A stretch of 34,538 nt of DNA from a virus. The stretch is from IMG/VR virus record IMGVR_UViG_3300032285_003291, positions 1 through 34,538 of that record; one strand, given 5' to 3'. Position numbers and translations under genes: made by a program. Shown piece after piece: positions 19,554 to 28,227 of this stretch. Each line of letters opens with the position of its first letter. The first letter of the stretch is position 1. The notes beneath the pieces are model-generated. The model was not told the origin of the DNA. It was given only the letters and a program-made list of their open reading frames with translations, and did no database searches.

Positions 19554-22395
19554 AGAAAGTTTATTAAAATCCAATTATATTGGAAAAGATGGTTTTACTT
19601 GGTGGATTGGTCAAGTGGCACATTCTTCCGTTTGGGCAGAAAAATCAGAAATGTCTTTAGAAGGTACTAAAGATGGAGTATGGGGAGCAAGATGTAAAGT
19701 TAGAATAGTTGGATATCATTCCTTTGATGGAAATATTCTTTCTGATGATGATTTGCCTTGGGCACAAGTAATGCTAGACCCTTCCTTTGGAAGTGCTCAA
19801 GGTGGTATTGGAGGAACATTGCATCTAAGAGGTGGTGAAACTTGTTTTGGATTTTTCTTGGATGGGGATGATGGACAACAACCAGTAATTATTGGATTAC
19901 TTTACCGTAGTGATGGAACAAAAAACTTACAGACAGAAGATGTCGTAACAAAAGAAAAAAGTTCAAAGTTCAAACCTTTTACTGGACATCCTGGAAATCT
20001 AATTAAACCATCACAAAAAGATAGCAGAGCGTCAAAATCTTTTACAGAAGCAGAGACATCACCATTATCTCAAGCATCTGCAACAAATATTGCCTTTAAG
20101 TCTGATTTTGGATTTAGCAGTACATCAACAACCAATAGTGCAACAATACAACAGTTTGGTGATAAAATTGCAGGAATTAAATCTGGTATTCCTGCTGCAT
20201 CTACTCTTTCGGTAGAAAAAAAGGCAGATATTACTTTAGTTAGACCAAATGGATGTGAAAATAATTTAATCGGACAGATTACACAAGCAATACAAGACTT
20301 TATTGCAGTTACAAATGGACTTGATAGATATTTGCATACTTATATTGATCCAATCTTAAATGAAGTTGTAAATGTTGGAAATTTAGTAAAAAAAACGGCA
20401 AGTCAAGTTCTTGGAATTGTAAAATTAATTATTAATAATTTAAGAGGTACAATTTTTAAATGTATTGCTTCATTATTTCGTAAGTTAGTTGGATTGGTAG
20501 TTCCACCACCACAACAAACAATTGTTTTGGAAGCAATGAAGAAAATTTTGGATACAATATTTTGTATTCTTGAAAAACTTCCTGCTAGCCTTCTTAATTT
20601 TATTGAAAATATGCTTAGTGATTTGATTTCTCCAATAAATGCACCTGCTTGTGCTATAGAGCAATTAACTGCTGGTATTCTTTCTGAAATGATAAATGCT
20701 ATTGAAGATGCACTTGCAGATATTATGTCTGGAATTAGTTGGTTGACTAATGGATTGAGTTCAATTACTGGAATTCTAAATCAAGCAAGTTCATTAGCAT
20801 CACAAATTTTAAGTTTTCTTGAATGTACTGGACTTGCTTGTAAGACTCCAAGTGTTTGGGCTGCTAAATTTGGACCAAATGAAAAGGAAGCAGACGATTG
20901 GCAAAAAATGGTCTCTAATGTGAATGTATTAAATGGATTAAGTAAAGATTTGGGTTCTATTGAAGCAGCAATTGGAGAAACACCAATTTATGGTGGAATT
21001 AATGGAAGACTCAATTCTTTGTTTAATACTTGCAATCAAAAAGTAACAAATCCAACAAATCAAAATGATATAATACCATTACCCCCTGGAGTTAGATATC
21101 CAAGTTGTATTCCTCCAATTGTAAGAATTGTTGGTGGTGATGGAATTGGTGCTAATGCAGTTCCGATTGTTGGTGCAAATGGTTCAATTTTTTCAGTAGA
21201 AGTAATTAGTGGTGGATATGGATATAACACAAAACCAACAGTTGTAATTGTGGATAATAGTGGATATGGAAGTGGAGCAACGGCAGAGGCAGTCATTGAG
21301 AACCAAAAAGTAACTTCGATCTATGTAACGAATTATGGTTCTGGGTATTGTGCCGGAAATTATACTGGTATTGGATTTACATCTCCTTCTTCTGGTATTG
21401 GATCTACATCTCCTTCTTCTGGTATTGGATCAACATCTACTTCTTCAGTCAAACCATCTATAGTTTTAAAATTAACTTCTTCTAAGAATAATATTATAGA
21501 AGGAGATAAATTTGATGTAATTCTTAATACAGAAAATGTAAATGATGGTGCAAAATTTGATTATACGATTACTGGCATTCAAAGAAATGAAATTGATAAA
21601 GATTTGAAAGGATCTTTTGTGATTAATAACCGAACTTCTATCTTATCAATTCAAACAAAAAATAATCTTCTATATGATAAAGAACTTTTTACTTTAAAAC
21701 TGAATGATTACAATAAATCTATTGACGTTTTATTTAATAAAAAACAAGTTACAAATAAAGATACACAATACATTTTAACTACTTCTTCCGATTTCATTAC
21801 AGAAGGGGAAAGTTTTGTGATTAAATTGCAAACTAAAAATATACCAGACAATACATTAGTTTCTTATTCTATTTCTGGAGTTAATTCAAGAGTATTAAAT
21901 AATTCCCCTCTAGTCGGTTCATTTCAAGTTATACAAGGAAAGGCAGAGATTTCGATTAAAACAATTAAAGGTGTGATAGATAAAAATTCTATATTTAGAT
22001 TAGTACTTGATAATAAGAAAGCATCAGTTAGTGTATTAATAAAGGTGATAGCAAAATCTACTCCACCACTAGGAATTAGAACTGATGTGAGTGGTTGTAT
22101 TGAGAAAATAATAGTAATATCTCCTGGATATGGTTATACGACTGGAGATAGAATTACTGATGGAAAAAATACATATACTCCAATTGTTTCTCCTGGTAGT
22201 GGTGCAATTGTAAATATATTACCACTTAATAGTCCAATTTGTGGTTTTACAGAACCTCCAGATCTCACTATAAATACAAGAACAGGTGTTAGTGCTCAAG
22301 TTATTCCACTTATGAAATATTATCCTTCATACGATACAATAGAACAACAAAAACTAACATCAATAGGAAGTACTTCGGTTATTGATTGTATATGA
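19546..22395 (+). CDS. gp5-type OB-fold hub protein, no lysozyme domain
   Basis: A 949-residue baseplate protein. Residues 1-130 form a gp5/VgrG-type OB domain (WWIGQVAHSSVW; WGARCKVRIVGYHSFDG; DLPWAQVMLDP; GFFLDGDDGQQPVIIGLLYR). The T4 gp5 lysozyme domain is not visible. Residues 240-480 are long hydrophobic helices (LIGQITQAIQDFIAV; LEKLPASLLNFIENML). About 530-605 is a Gly/Tyr-rich beta module (VISGGYGYNTKP; YVTNYGSGY). A three-copy GIGSTSPSS repeat leads to two related 90-residue beta domains (IVLKLTSSKNNIIEGDKFDV and ILTTSSDFITEGESFVIKL) and a second Gly/Tyr module near the end. Its stop overlaps the spike gene (ATGA). It is unusually long for a gp5 relative (T4: 575). Confidence 0.78.
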   Translation: MIEESLLKSNYIGKDGFTWWIGQVAHSSVWAEKSEMSLEGTKDGVWGARCKVRIVGYHSFDGNILSDDDLPWAQVMLDPSFGSAQGGIGGTLHLRGGETCFGFFLDGDDGQQPVIIGLLYRSDGTKNLQTEDVVTKEKSSKFKPFTGHPGNLIKPSQKDSRASKSFTEAETSPLSQASATNIAFKSDFGFSSTSTTNSATIQQFGDKIAGIKSGIPAASTLSVEKKADITLVRPNGCENNLIGQITQAIQDFIAVTNGLDRYLHTYIDPILNEVVNVGNLVKKTASQVLGIVKLIINNLRGTIFKCIASLFRKLVGLVVPPPQQTIVLEAMKKILDTIFCILEKLPASLLNFIENMLSDLISPINAPACAIEQLTAGILSEMINAIEDALADIMSGISWLTNGLSSITGILNQASSLASQILSFLECTGLACKTPSVWAAKFGPNEKEADDWQKMVSNVNVLNGLSKDLGSIEAAIGETPIYGGINGRLNSLFNTCNQKVTNPTNQNDIIPLPPGVRYPSCIPPIVRIVGGDGIGANAVPIVGANGSIFSVEVISGGYGYNTKPTVVIVDNSGYGSGATAEAVIENQKVTSIYVTNYGSGYCAGNYTGIGFTSPSSGIGSTSPSSGIGSTSTSSVKPSIVLKLTSSKNNIIEGDKFDVILNTENVNDGAKFDYTITGIQRNEIDKDLKGSFVINNRTSILSIQTKNNLLYDKELFTLKLNDYNKSIDVLFNKKQVTNKDTQYILTTSSDFITEGESFVIKLQTKNIPDNTLVSYSISGVNSRVLNNSPLVGSFQVIQGKAEISIKTIKGVIDKNSIFRLVLDNKKASVSVLIKVIAKSTPPLGIRTDVSGCIEKIIVISPGYGYTTGDRITDGKNTYTPIVSPGSGAIVNILPLNSPICGFTEPPDLTINTRTGVSAQVIPLMKYYPSYDTIEQQKLTSIGSTSVIDCI
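21364..21444 (+). repeat. Three tandem 27-bp repeats (GIGSTSPSS)
   Basis: Units at 21364-21390, 21391-21417 and 21418-21444 encode TGIGFTSPS, SGIGSTSPS and SGIGSTSTS. The two joins are exact. They form a flexible linker between the Gly/Tyr module and the paired beta domains of the hub protein. Confidence 0.9.
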
Positions 22396-22958
22396 ATAAG
22401 AGAAACCCATTTGCCAGACAGCTTCCAGGATTTAGATTTGAAGCAGGCACAGATAGTGCTAAAAACGGAAAAATAGATATTGCTTGTACAACAGATAAGG
22501 GACAAGGACTTATTATTTACGAAAATGGAAATTCTGATTTTGTTGTAAATAAAACTTCAAAAGAAGTCGTGGGACATAAAATTGCTGATGATAAAACACC
22601 AGCAAAAATAATTGATGCTCTAAATGGAGATATTCATTTGAGAGCAATCAATGGGACTATTATTCTTGAAGCAAAAAATATTCGTATTATTGGTGTAGAT
22701 GGTTCGGAAGGAGAAGTAACAATTCAGGGTTCTAAAATTGTTAAAATGAGTGCTCCAAATGTTGAAATGCAATCAAGTGGAGCTGCAACAATTGCAGCGG
22801 CACAAGGCGTAAATATTGCCGGTTCTTATACTGATATTCATGCTTCTACACAAACTACACTTTCAAGTGGTGTAGATGCAGATAGTTCTTCGATTTTGGG
22901 ACAAATAATAGCAGCGATTAAAAAATTCAAAGATTTCTTCAAATCCATATGTAACTAA
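22392..22958 (+). CDS. gp5-like beta-spike protein encoded as a separate gene
   Basis: A 188-residue protein starting MNKRNPFARQLPGF. The middle consists of short repeating beta strands (GDIHLRAINGTIILEAKNIR, then GEVTIQGSKIVKMSAPNVEM and AATIAAAQGVNIAGSYTDIH), as in the triple-stranded beta-helix of the T4 gp5 C terminus that forms the membrane-piercing needle. The C terminus is a short helix (IIAAIKKFKDFFKSICN). The start ATG overlaps the stop of the OB-fold gene; a TTG six bases earlier is unlikely. It probably forms the needle tip together with the OB-fold protein. Confidence 0.72.
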   Translation: MNKRNPFARQLPGFRFEAGTDSAKNGKIDIACTTDKGQGLIIYENGNSDFVVNKTSKEVVGHKIADDKTPAKIIDALNGDIHLRAINGTIILEAKNIRIIGVDGSEGEVTIQGSKIVKMSAPNVEMQSSGAATIAAAQGVNIAGSYTDIHASTQTTLSSGVDADSSSILGQIIAAIKKFKDFFKSICN

Positions 22959-23746
22959 TGGCTGATTTAACAATTGCGAATGTTGGGGAAAAATTAATTT
23001 GCGGGCAAGTTGATACTTCGTTTTTAACTGCAGGTGCTAAATTAACACCAGGAACTGCTGCATTAAATGGCCCAGTATATATTGGCGGAACATTACAGGC
23101 AGGAATAGCAAGAGCTGCTTGTATGATTGGTCCTCCAATAGGAGTATCAGTTCCTGCATCACTTGAAGTTACAGGCATTTCAAATCTTCTTGGACCGATT
23201 ACCAATATAACTGGTATTACCAATAATCTTGGGATTTTTAATTGCTATGGTGCAGCATTTAAAAACGGCATAGATATGTCGAATGGATTAAAAGTAAATA
23301 ATAGTTCTCATATTACAAATGGAGCAAAGGTAGTTAATGGTCCTTTAGTTGTAATGGGTATTTGTAATGTGGTGGGTATGTTTAGTGCTCTTGGCGGAGT
23401 TGCAGCACCATTTAAGTTATTTGATATTCCACATCCAACAAAGGAAAAACATAGGTTAAGGCACGGTTGTTTGGAAGGACCAGAAAATGGAGTTTATACT
23501 CGTGGTAGATTGATAAATTCGAATATAATTAATTTGCCTGATTATTGGACTGGATTAGTTGATGAGACATCAATTACAGTTCATTTGACTTCTTATATTT
23601 TACATCAAGAACTCTATGTAAAAAAGATAGAAAGTAATCAAATAAAAATACTAAACAACTCGGGTGGAAAAATAGATTGTAGTTATATTGTATATGCAAC
23701 AAGAAAAGATATTTCAAAATTGATTGTCGAGTACGAAGGAGAATAG
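22958..23746 (+). CDS. Virion structural protein with fibre-type C-terminal module
   Basis: A 262-residue protein. The N-terminal 150 residues are Gly/Asn-rich short beta repeats (GPVYIGGTLQAGI; ITNITGITNNLGIFN; NGLKVNNSSHITNGAKVVNG), suggesting a beta-helix stem. The C-terminal module begins FDIPHPTKEKHRLRHGCLEG, continues GVYTRGRL ... LPDYWTGLVDETSITVHLT, and ends with a small beta domain. I recognise this module from tail-fibre and structural proteins of many marine phages; its function is unknown and may be trimer folding or an outer cap. It starts at the TAATG join with the spike gene. Confidence 0.7.
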   Translation: MADLTIANVGEKLICGQVDTSFLTAGAKLTPGTAALNGPVYIGGTLQAGIARAACMIGPPIGVSVPASLEVTGISNLLGPITNITGITNNLGIFNCYGAAFKNGIDMSNGLKVNNSSHITNGAKVVNGPLVVMGICNVVGMFSALGGVAAPFKLFDIPHPTKEKHRLRHGCLEGPENGVYTRGRLINSNIINLPDYWTGLVDETSITVHLTSYILHQELYVKKIESNQIKILNNSGGKIDCSYIVYATRKDISKLIVEYEGE

Positions 23747-23748
23747 AT

Positions 23749-24726
23749 ATGACGAGAGAAACATTAATTATAAAATATGATGCGGAATTGAGTTTAATAC
23801 AAAATCAAATTACAACAATTGGAGAGTTGAAGGAACCACTTCAGTCTTCGATCAATGAACTTGTATCACCAATCTCACAGTTGGATGAGAATATAGCGCA
23901 AGTTACAGTAAATATTAATAAAAAAATATATGATATTTCAATTCTTTCTGGAATTGCTAATAGTTGTGGTTGTGGTACTACATCTTCTTTTTATTATTAT
24001 GAACAAGCAAAAGCACATCGTATTAATGCAGAGAGTACTTCATATTTTGGAACAAATCCATATTCCCCACTTGATGGAACAGATGGATCGACTGCACTTA
24101 CTTCTGGAATTGGATCTACTTCTGTAGTTGTTGGTGCAGATAAGAGTTCAATATTAGAATTAGTTATCAATAATCCTGGATCTGGATTTATTTCTTCTAC
24201 TTACTATGGAAAAGTTCTGAATGGTGGAGGAGGAAATGGAGCAAAGGCAGATGTGACTGTATCTTCTGGCGGAACAGTTTCGAGTGTAATTGTGAATAAT
24301 GGCGGAAGTGGATATTCGGTAAATGATGTTCTTACGATTGCTACATTATCTGGAGCATCATTTAAAGTAACTGATGTTGGTTCTCCTATTTTGGGTACTG
24401 GAGTAGATACTTATATTGTTGCGAGTGTAGGAATTGGATCTACAGAGATTTATGAAATTAGTTCTAGTGAAACAAGTTCTTGTCCTACATCTTGTTCTAC
24501 TTATGCTTCTCAAATAAGTACATTACAATCAGAGTTGAATACATTAAAATCTCAAAGAGATGGAATTATAGTTGGATCCAATTCTCTTAAAGTTGAAACT
24601 AAAAGGTCTTATACGCAAAGATATGGATACATATTTGCAGAAGGTGATTTAAATTCAAGAAAAGGTGAGATAGATAATATAAAATCAGTTTTAAACAATT
24701 CAACTTATAATCAATATTTCTCATGA
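23749..24726 (+). CDS. Structural protein with coiled coils and Gly/Tyr beta module
   Basis: A 325-residue protein. Residues 1-65 are heptad-like helix (LSLIQNQITTIGELKEPLQS; QLDENIAQVTVNINKKIYD), followed by a Cys/Gly turn (SCGCGT). About 130-205 is the Gly/Ser/Tyr-rich beta module also present in the gp5-type protein (LELVINNPGSGF; VIVNNGGSGYSVNDVLTI). A C-terminal coiled coil (YASQISTLQSELNTLKSQRD) and an aromatic end follow. Likely a trimeric fibre or connector next to the hub. GAAGGAGA 6-13 bases before the ATG is a good ribosome-binding site. Exact function unknown. Confidence 0.68.
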   Translation: MTRETLIIKYDAELSLIQNQITTIGELKEPLQSSINELVSPISQLDENIAQVTVNINKKIYDISILSGIANSCGCGTTSSFYYYEQAKAHRINAESTSYFGTNPYSPLDGTDGSTALTSGIGSTSVVVGADKSSILELVINNPGSGFISSTYYGKVLNGGGGNGAKADVTVSSGGTVSSVIVNNGGSGYSVNDVLTIATLSGASFKVTDVGSPILGTGVDTYIVASVGIGSTEIYEISSSETSSCPTSCSTYASQISTLQSELNTLKSQRDGIIVGSNSLKVETKRSYTQRYGYIFAEGDLNSRKGEIDNIKSVLNNSTYNQYFS

Positions 24727-25958
24727 GCATTCTTCTCCGAGACACTAGAACTGGTATAATTACATCTACAGATCTATTCGGAGATACACTTGGTCTATAT
24801 CTTCGTGAAAATCCAGATATTGTAAGAGTTGGTTTAGGGACAACTGCAAATTCTGATTATTATGTTTTGTTGAATTCAAATGATATTGAATCTACACAAC
24901 CAAATGTAAGTAATAACTTAAAATTTAATCCTTATACTGGTTCTTTAAGTGGAATTAGTAGTATTTCTGGAACTATTGGATATGCTTCTAATGCTGGTAT
25001 TTCTACTTATGCTACTACAGCAGGTATAGCAACTTATGCTTCTAATGCTGGATATGCTTCATCAATTACAGTTGGATTGGATAATTCAAATGAAACCAGA
25101 TATATTTCATTTGTAAAATCAACTTCTGGAATTAATACAATTTCTGTAGATACTGATTTAACTTATAATCCAAGTACTGGTGTAATCAATTCTCTCAAAT
25201 TCGTTAAAACTGGTGCGACTGCTACTAACTTTTTGAAGGCGAATGGTGATGATAGTGTATTATTATCTTCAGAAGTTGCAAATGCTCTTGGATATGTTCC
25301 GGCAAACTCTGCATCTGTTGTTGCTTATAATGGAACAACAAAAACTGCTGGACAGTTTGATGGAGGAACAACTGCACCATCAAATACTACCAGATTAAAT
25401 TATGATGGTTATTTGTATGCTACAAAAATTTATGGAGATGGTTCAAGTCTTTCTGGTATTGATGCGACTAGAATTATTAATGGAAATTCTAATGTGACCG
25501 TAAATGGTGATAATACAATCACCACAACAGCAAATTCTGCGACAATTAATACTGTTTCTTCTACTGGAGTTGCAATGTCTTCTGGCAAAAGACTTGATAT
25601 ATCTTCTTTTACTGAAACTGTTCAAACTCTTGGATCTTCTGGGTCTGCAATTAGTGGTTCAAATGCTTTGGATATTGGGACATACTCTACATTTATTGCT
25701 TATGTCGGAACATCTGCAGTTACATTTACTTTAACTGGTGGTGTTAATGGAAGACTTTCTTCTTGGACTTTAATTTTAATTTATACTAACTCTGGAACAA
25801 GATCTATAACTTTTAGTTTTGGAACATTACGATATCCCGGTGGTTCTTCGTCTATTACTTTGTCAAATGCTCAAGTTCATGATGTATTATCATTTTTTAC
25901 TGCAGATAATGCAACAAATACTTATGCCTCAATTATTGGATTGGGATTTGCAACATAA
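24723..25958 (+). CDS. Tail fibre-like protein
   Basis: A 411-residue Ser/Thr/Gly/Ala-rich protein. At about 82-116 it has short fibre repeats (GYASNAGISTYATTAGIATY ...), and further on segments typical of phage fibres (SSEVANALGYVPANSAS; LNYDGYLYATKIYGDGSSLS; VNGDNTITTTANSATINT). The C-terminal 110 residues form a distinct beta domain (IGTYSTFIAYVGTSAVTFTL, ending IIGLGFAT) that may be the host-contact tip. It overlaps the previous gene by 4 bases (ATGA) and the next by one base, so it is part of one late transcript. No function beyond structure can be read. Confidence 0.72.
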   Translation: MSILLRDTRTGIITSTDLFGDTLGLYLRENPDIVRVGLGTTANSDYYVLLNSNDIESTQPNVSNNLKFNPYTGSLSGISSISGTIGYASNAGISTYATTAGIATYASNAGYASSITVGLDNSNETRYISFVKSTSGINTISVDTDLTYNPSTGVINSLKFVKTGATATNFLKANGDDSVLLSSEVANALGYVPANSASVVAYNGTTKTAGQFDGGTTAPSNTTRLNYDGYLYATKIYGDGSSLSGIDATRIINGNSNVTVNGDNTITTTANSATINTVSSTGVAMSSGKRLDISSFTETVQTLGSSGSAISGSNALDIGTYSTFIAYVGTSAVTFTLTGGVNGRLSSWTLILIYTNSGTRSITFSFGTLRYPGGSSSITLSNAQVHDVLSFFTADNATNTYASIIGLGFAT

Positions 25959-27775
25959 TGTTTATATTAAAAAGACTTGCCGGGGCGTTTGTAAAAATTT
26001 ATAAACCCACAATCACATCACCAACAGCAAGTCAAATTGTAGGTAGTAGAACACCAACAATTACATCAAGTGCTTTTTCCAAATATGGTAACATAACTCA
26101 CGCATCAAGCGACTGGCAAGTTTCTGATGCTTCAGATTTTAATACAATTCGTTGGTCATCAAGTAATGATACATCAAATAAGACATCAATCACTTCTAGT
26201 GACTTGGCAGGTGGAGATCGTTATGTAAGAGTTAGATACAAATCAAATACTGGAATTTATTCTGATTGGTCTGATGCTGTTCTATTTACTTCTCCTTGGG
26301 CAACTGGCACTGGTGTTTTAGTAAGTTCTACAGTATTTGAACTTCCTACATCAGCACCTGTAACCATACAATCGGGAACTTATCGCATTACTCTTTGGGG
26401 TGGCGGTGGCGGTGGTGCAGCGGGTGGAGGAAATGGACCACGATCAGGTGGTGGTGCCGGATCTGTATCCAAAGATGTAACTTATCCATCACCAACATCC
26501 ATTCCATTTAGTATAGGACTTAAAGGTGGATATGGAAGTCAAAATTCTGGAGGAGGATATGGTGGATCTCCAGGTGGCGGGGATGGGGGAAATGCTGGTG
26601 GTGGTATTGAATGGTGTGGTGGTGGCGGTGGCGGATATTCAAGTGCAATAGGTATGATTGCTGCCGGTGGTGGAGGTTCTGGTGCTGATGGTGGTGGCCC
26701 TGGTGGTCCTGGTGGATCTGGTGATAGTTCTGGTGGTTCTGCTGGAGGAAATGGAAATTCTGGAAGTCCTGGAAATGGTTATGGTGGAGGAGGTGGAGGA
26801 AGTAATCAAGGAAATAGACCTCAAGGTGGACCAGGAGGTGGGGGTTCAAATGGAGGAAGTTACTCAAGTGGATATAGTTCTCCTGGAACAGTAGCAGCAA
26901 ATCGTTATTATTCTTCTACTAGTTCATATTATTATGGAGATGCTGATACTAATGGTGGTGCAAGAATTCAAAAAATTGCAGCACAAGTTACTCCAGTAGT
27001 TTCAATCACAAGCAATCTTTCATCAACTGCAAGTTCAACTGCCGGAAGTAGTTCATCTTTTAGTATTACTGCTACTGATACTGCAAATAATGATAGTACA
27101 GTTGCGTATCAGTGGTATGTAAGTACTGATGGTGGAAGCAATTATTCTGCAATTTCTGGGCAAAATGCACAAACATTAACCAGATATCAACCATTTTATT
27201 ATAGTGATAATGGGCATAAAATTAAGTGTAGGGCAACAGTTACTAATTCTGTCGGCAGTAACTATACAGATTCTACTGTTTGTACTTTAACAGTTGCACG
27301 AAATTATGATTGTAGCGGTGCAACTGTCACAGGAACACTAAACCTTTCTAGCTCAGGTCCAAAACCATCCACTAATGGTAATGGAGATGATACCTGGGGA
27401 ACTTGGTCTCCTGGATATGATGATATTTGTGAAATTAATGGAAGTACAAATAGTTTTAATGTTAAGGGTAGATTTTGTAATTGGCAAGCAAAATTAGAAC
27501 TAAGAATTACAAGGTCTACAGACGGAACTCGTCGTCATTGGGGAGATCAAACACGAAGTGGTACTCAAGACAATTATCAAAATTTTCAATTAAATGCAAA
27601 TGGTGGTGGATGGGATCCAGGAAATGATGGTATTCCGACATTTCGTTTGATGATAGTTGATAGTGATACTCAATGTCAAAATGGTAATCAAGACATTGGT
27701 GCAGAGCAAGAAACTACTGTTACATTGAGTTATTCGTATAAAAGAAGAACCTATTACTACGATAGTCGTCCATAA
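25958..27775 (+). CDS. Glycine-rich adhesin-like protein with Fn3-like and Ig-like parts
   Basis: A 605-residue protein. Residues 1-112 look like a fibronectin-III/Ig-type domain (PTITSPTASQIVGSRTPTIT; DRYVRVRYKSNTGIYSDWSD). About 130-345 is a glycine-rich domain with long runs of Gly (ITLWGGGGGGAAGGG; GGGGGGYSSAI), as in fibre adhesins where polyglycine helices pack to display receptor-binding loops. About 346-447 is an Ig-like domain (VAYQWYVSTDGGSNYSAISG; HKIKCRATVTNSVGS). The last 150 residues, Trp- and Asn-rich, are unfamiliar. It probably contacts the cell surface. TAATG overlap with the gene before; a late element overlaps its stop. Confidence 0.75.
   Translation: MFILKRLAGAFVKIYKPTITSPTASQIVGSRTPTITSSAFSKYGNITHASSDWQVSDASDFNTIRWSSSNDTSNKTSITSSDLAGGDRYVRVRYKSNTGIYSDWSDAVLFTSPWATGTGVLVSSTVFELPTSAPVTIQSGTYRITLWGGGGGGAAGGGNGPRSGGGAGSVSKDVTYPSPTSIPFSIGLKGGYGSQNSGGGYGGSPGGGDGGNAGGGIEWCGGGGGGYSSAIGMIAAGGGGSGADGGGPGGPGGSGDSSGGSAGGNGNSGSPGNGYGGGGGGSNQGNRPQGGPGGGGSNGGSYSSGYSSPGTVAANRYYSSTSSYYYGDADTNGGARIQKIAAQVTPVVSITSNLSSTASSTAGSSSSFSITATDTANNDSTVAYQWYVSTDGGSNYSAISGQNAQTLTRYQPFYYSDNGHKIKCRATVTNSVGSNYTDSTVCTLTVARNYDCSGATVTGTLNLSSSGPKPSTNGNGDDTWGTWSPGYDDICEINGSTNSFNVKGRFCNWQAKLELRITRSTDGTRRHWGDQTRSGTQDNYQNFQLNANGGGWDPGNDGIPTFRLMIVDSDTQCQNGNQDIGAEQETTVTLSYSYKRRTYYYDSRP
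26395..26880 (+). repeat. Glycine-codon-rich low-complexity tract
   Basis: About 485 bases of GGT/GGA/GGC-rich sequence encoding the Gly-rich adhesin domain. It is locally far richer in G than the rest of the window. The repeated GGTGGTGGTGG-like strings could promote slippage or recombination between related fibre genes. Confidence 0.7.
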
Positions 27776-27778
27776 ATA
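27771..27778 (+). promoter_or_regulatory. Late promoter element (CATAAATA)
   Basis: CATAAATA matches NATAAATA and overlaps the TAA stop of the adhesin-like gene. It ends 12 bases before the ATG at 27791. Confidence 0.55.
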
Positions 27779-27790
27779 GTTTAAAAAAAT

Positions 27791-28174
27791 ATGAACATAT
27801 CTCACCAAGTTAAATCAATTACTCCAAGAGTTAAAGATCATAGAGGTTATACTGATATGATTTTTGATTTGTCAGTTTTTATTGACTATACTGATGATGA
27901 AACAAACTCAAGTGTTGGGTATCAATTATCTTATAAGTTTGATACCGAAACCGAATATTCGGAAGAAAATCCTTTTATTCCATTTGCTGAAATTACCGAA
28001 GAACAAATCAATTCTTTGATTGAAACTTTAATTGAAGATGAAAGAGTGGGTGGGCAGTTAACCCTTCAAGAATGGGCTGAGAGAAGATTTACTGAAATTT
28101 ATGCAGAACCGGTTTCTAAACCATTTACTTTTCAAATTCCAGTAGATTCTGTTGGGATTGGTACATCTCCATAA
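27791..28174 (+). CDS. Hypothetical protein downstream of fibre genes
   Basis: A 127-residue acidic protein. The N terminus is beta-rich (MIFDLSVFIDYTDDETNSSV; GYQLSYKFDTETEY). The middle has FAEITEEQINSLIETLIEDE, a pattern seen in small phage proteins encoded next to tail fibres, possibly chaperones, and the end is FTFQIPVDSVGIGTSP. I do not recognise a named family with confidence. It has its own late-type element and ends the plus-strand structural run before the small early-type gene. Role in fibre folding is a guess based on position. Confidence 0.6.
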   Translation: MNISHQVKSITPRVKDHRGYTDMIFDLSVFIDYTDDETNSSVGYQLSYKFDTETEYSEENPFIPFAEITEEQINSLIETLIEDERVGGQLTLQEWAERRFTEIYAEPVSKPFTFQIPVDSVGIGTSP

Positions 28175-28189
28175 TTTTTCCAATACCCC

Positions 28190-28218
28190 TTGACAGACCC
28201 CCAAATCCGTGCTATGAT
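28190..28218 (+). promoter_or_regulatory. sigma70 early promoter (TTGACA-17-TATGAT)
   Basis: TTGACA at 28190-28195 and TATGAT at 28213-28218 with a 17-base spacer. The expected start point is about 28225, right at the GTG/ATG of the next gene, implying a leaderless or very short-leader mRNA. It is an early-type promoter inside a late region. Confidence 0.82.
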
Positions 28219-28227
28219 ATACGGGTG

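Noticed and set aside
21364-21444. CRISPR-like array
   Set aside because: Units are contiguous 27-bp coding repeats with no spacers and no Cas genes nearby.
26520-26900. Long minus-strand open frame rich in His and Gln
   Set aside because: It is the antisense shadow of the glycine-codon-rich adhesin tract; GGT/GGA repeats read backwards avoid stops. No start context or family resemblance.
25958-27775. Diversity-generating retroelement target
   Set aside because: No reverse transcriptase gene, no template repeat and no adenine-biased variable copy was seen in the window.
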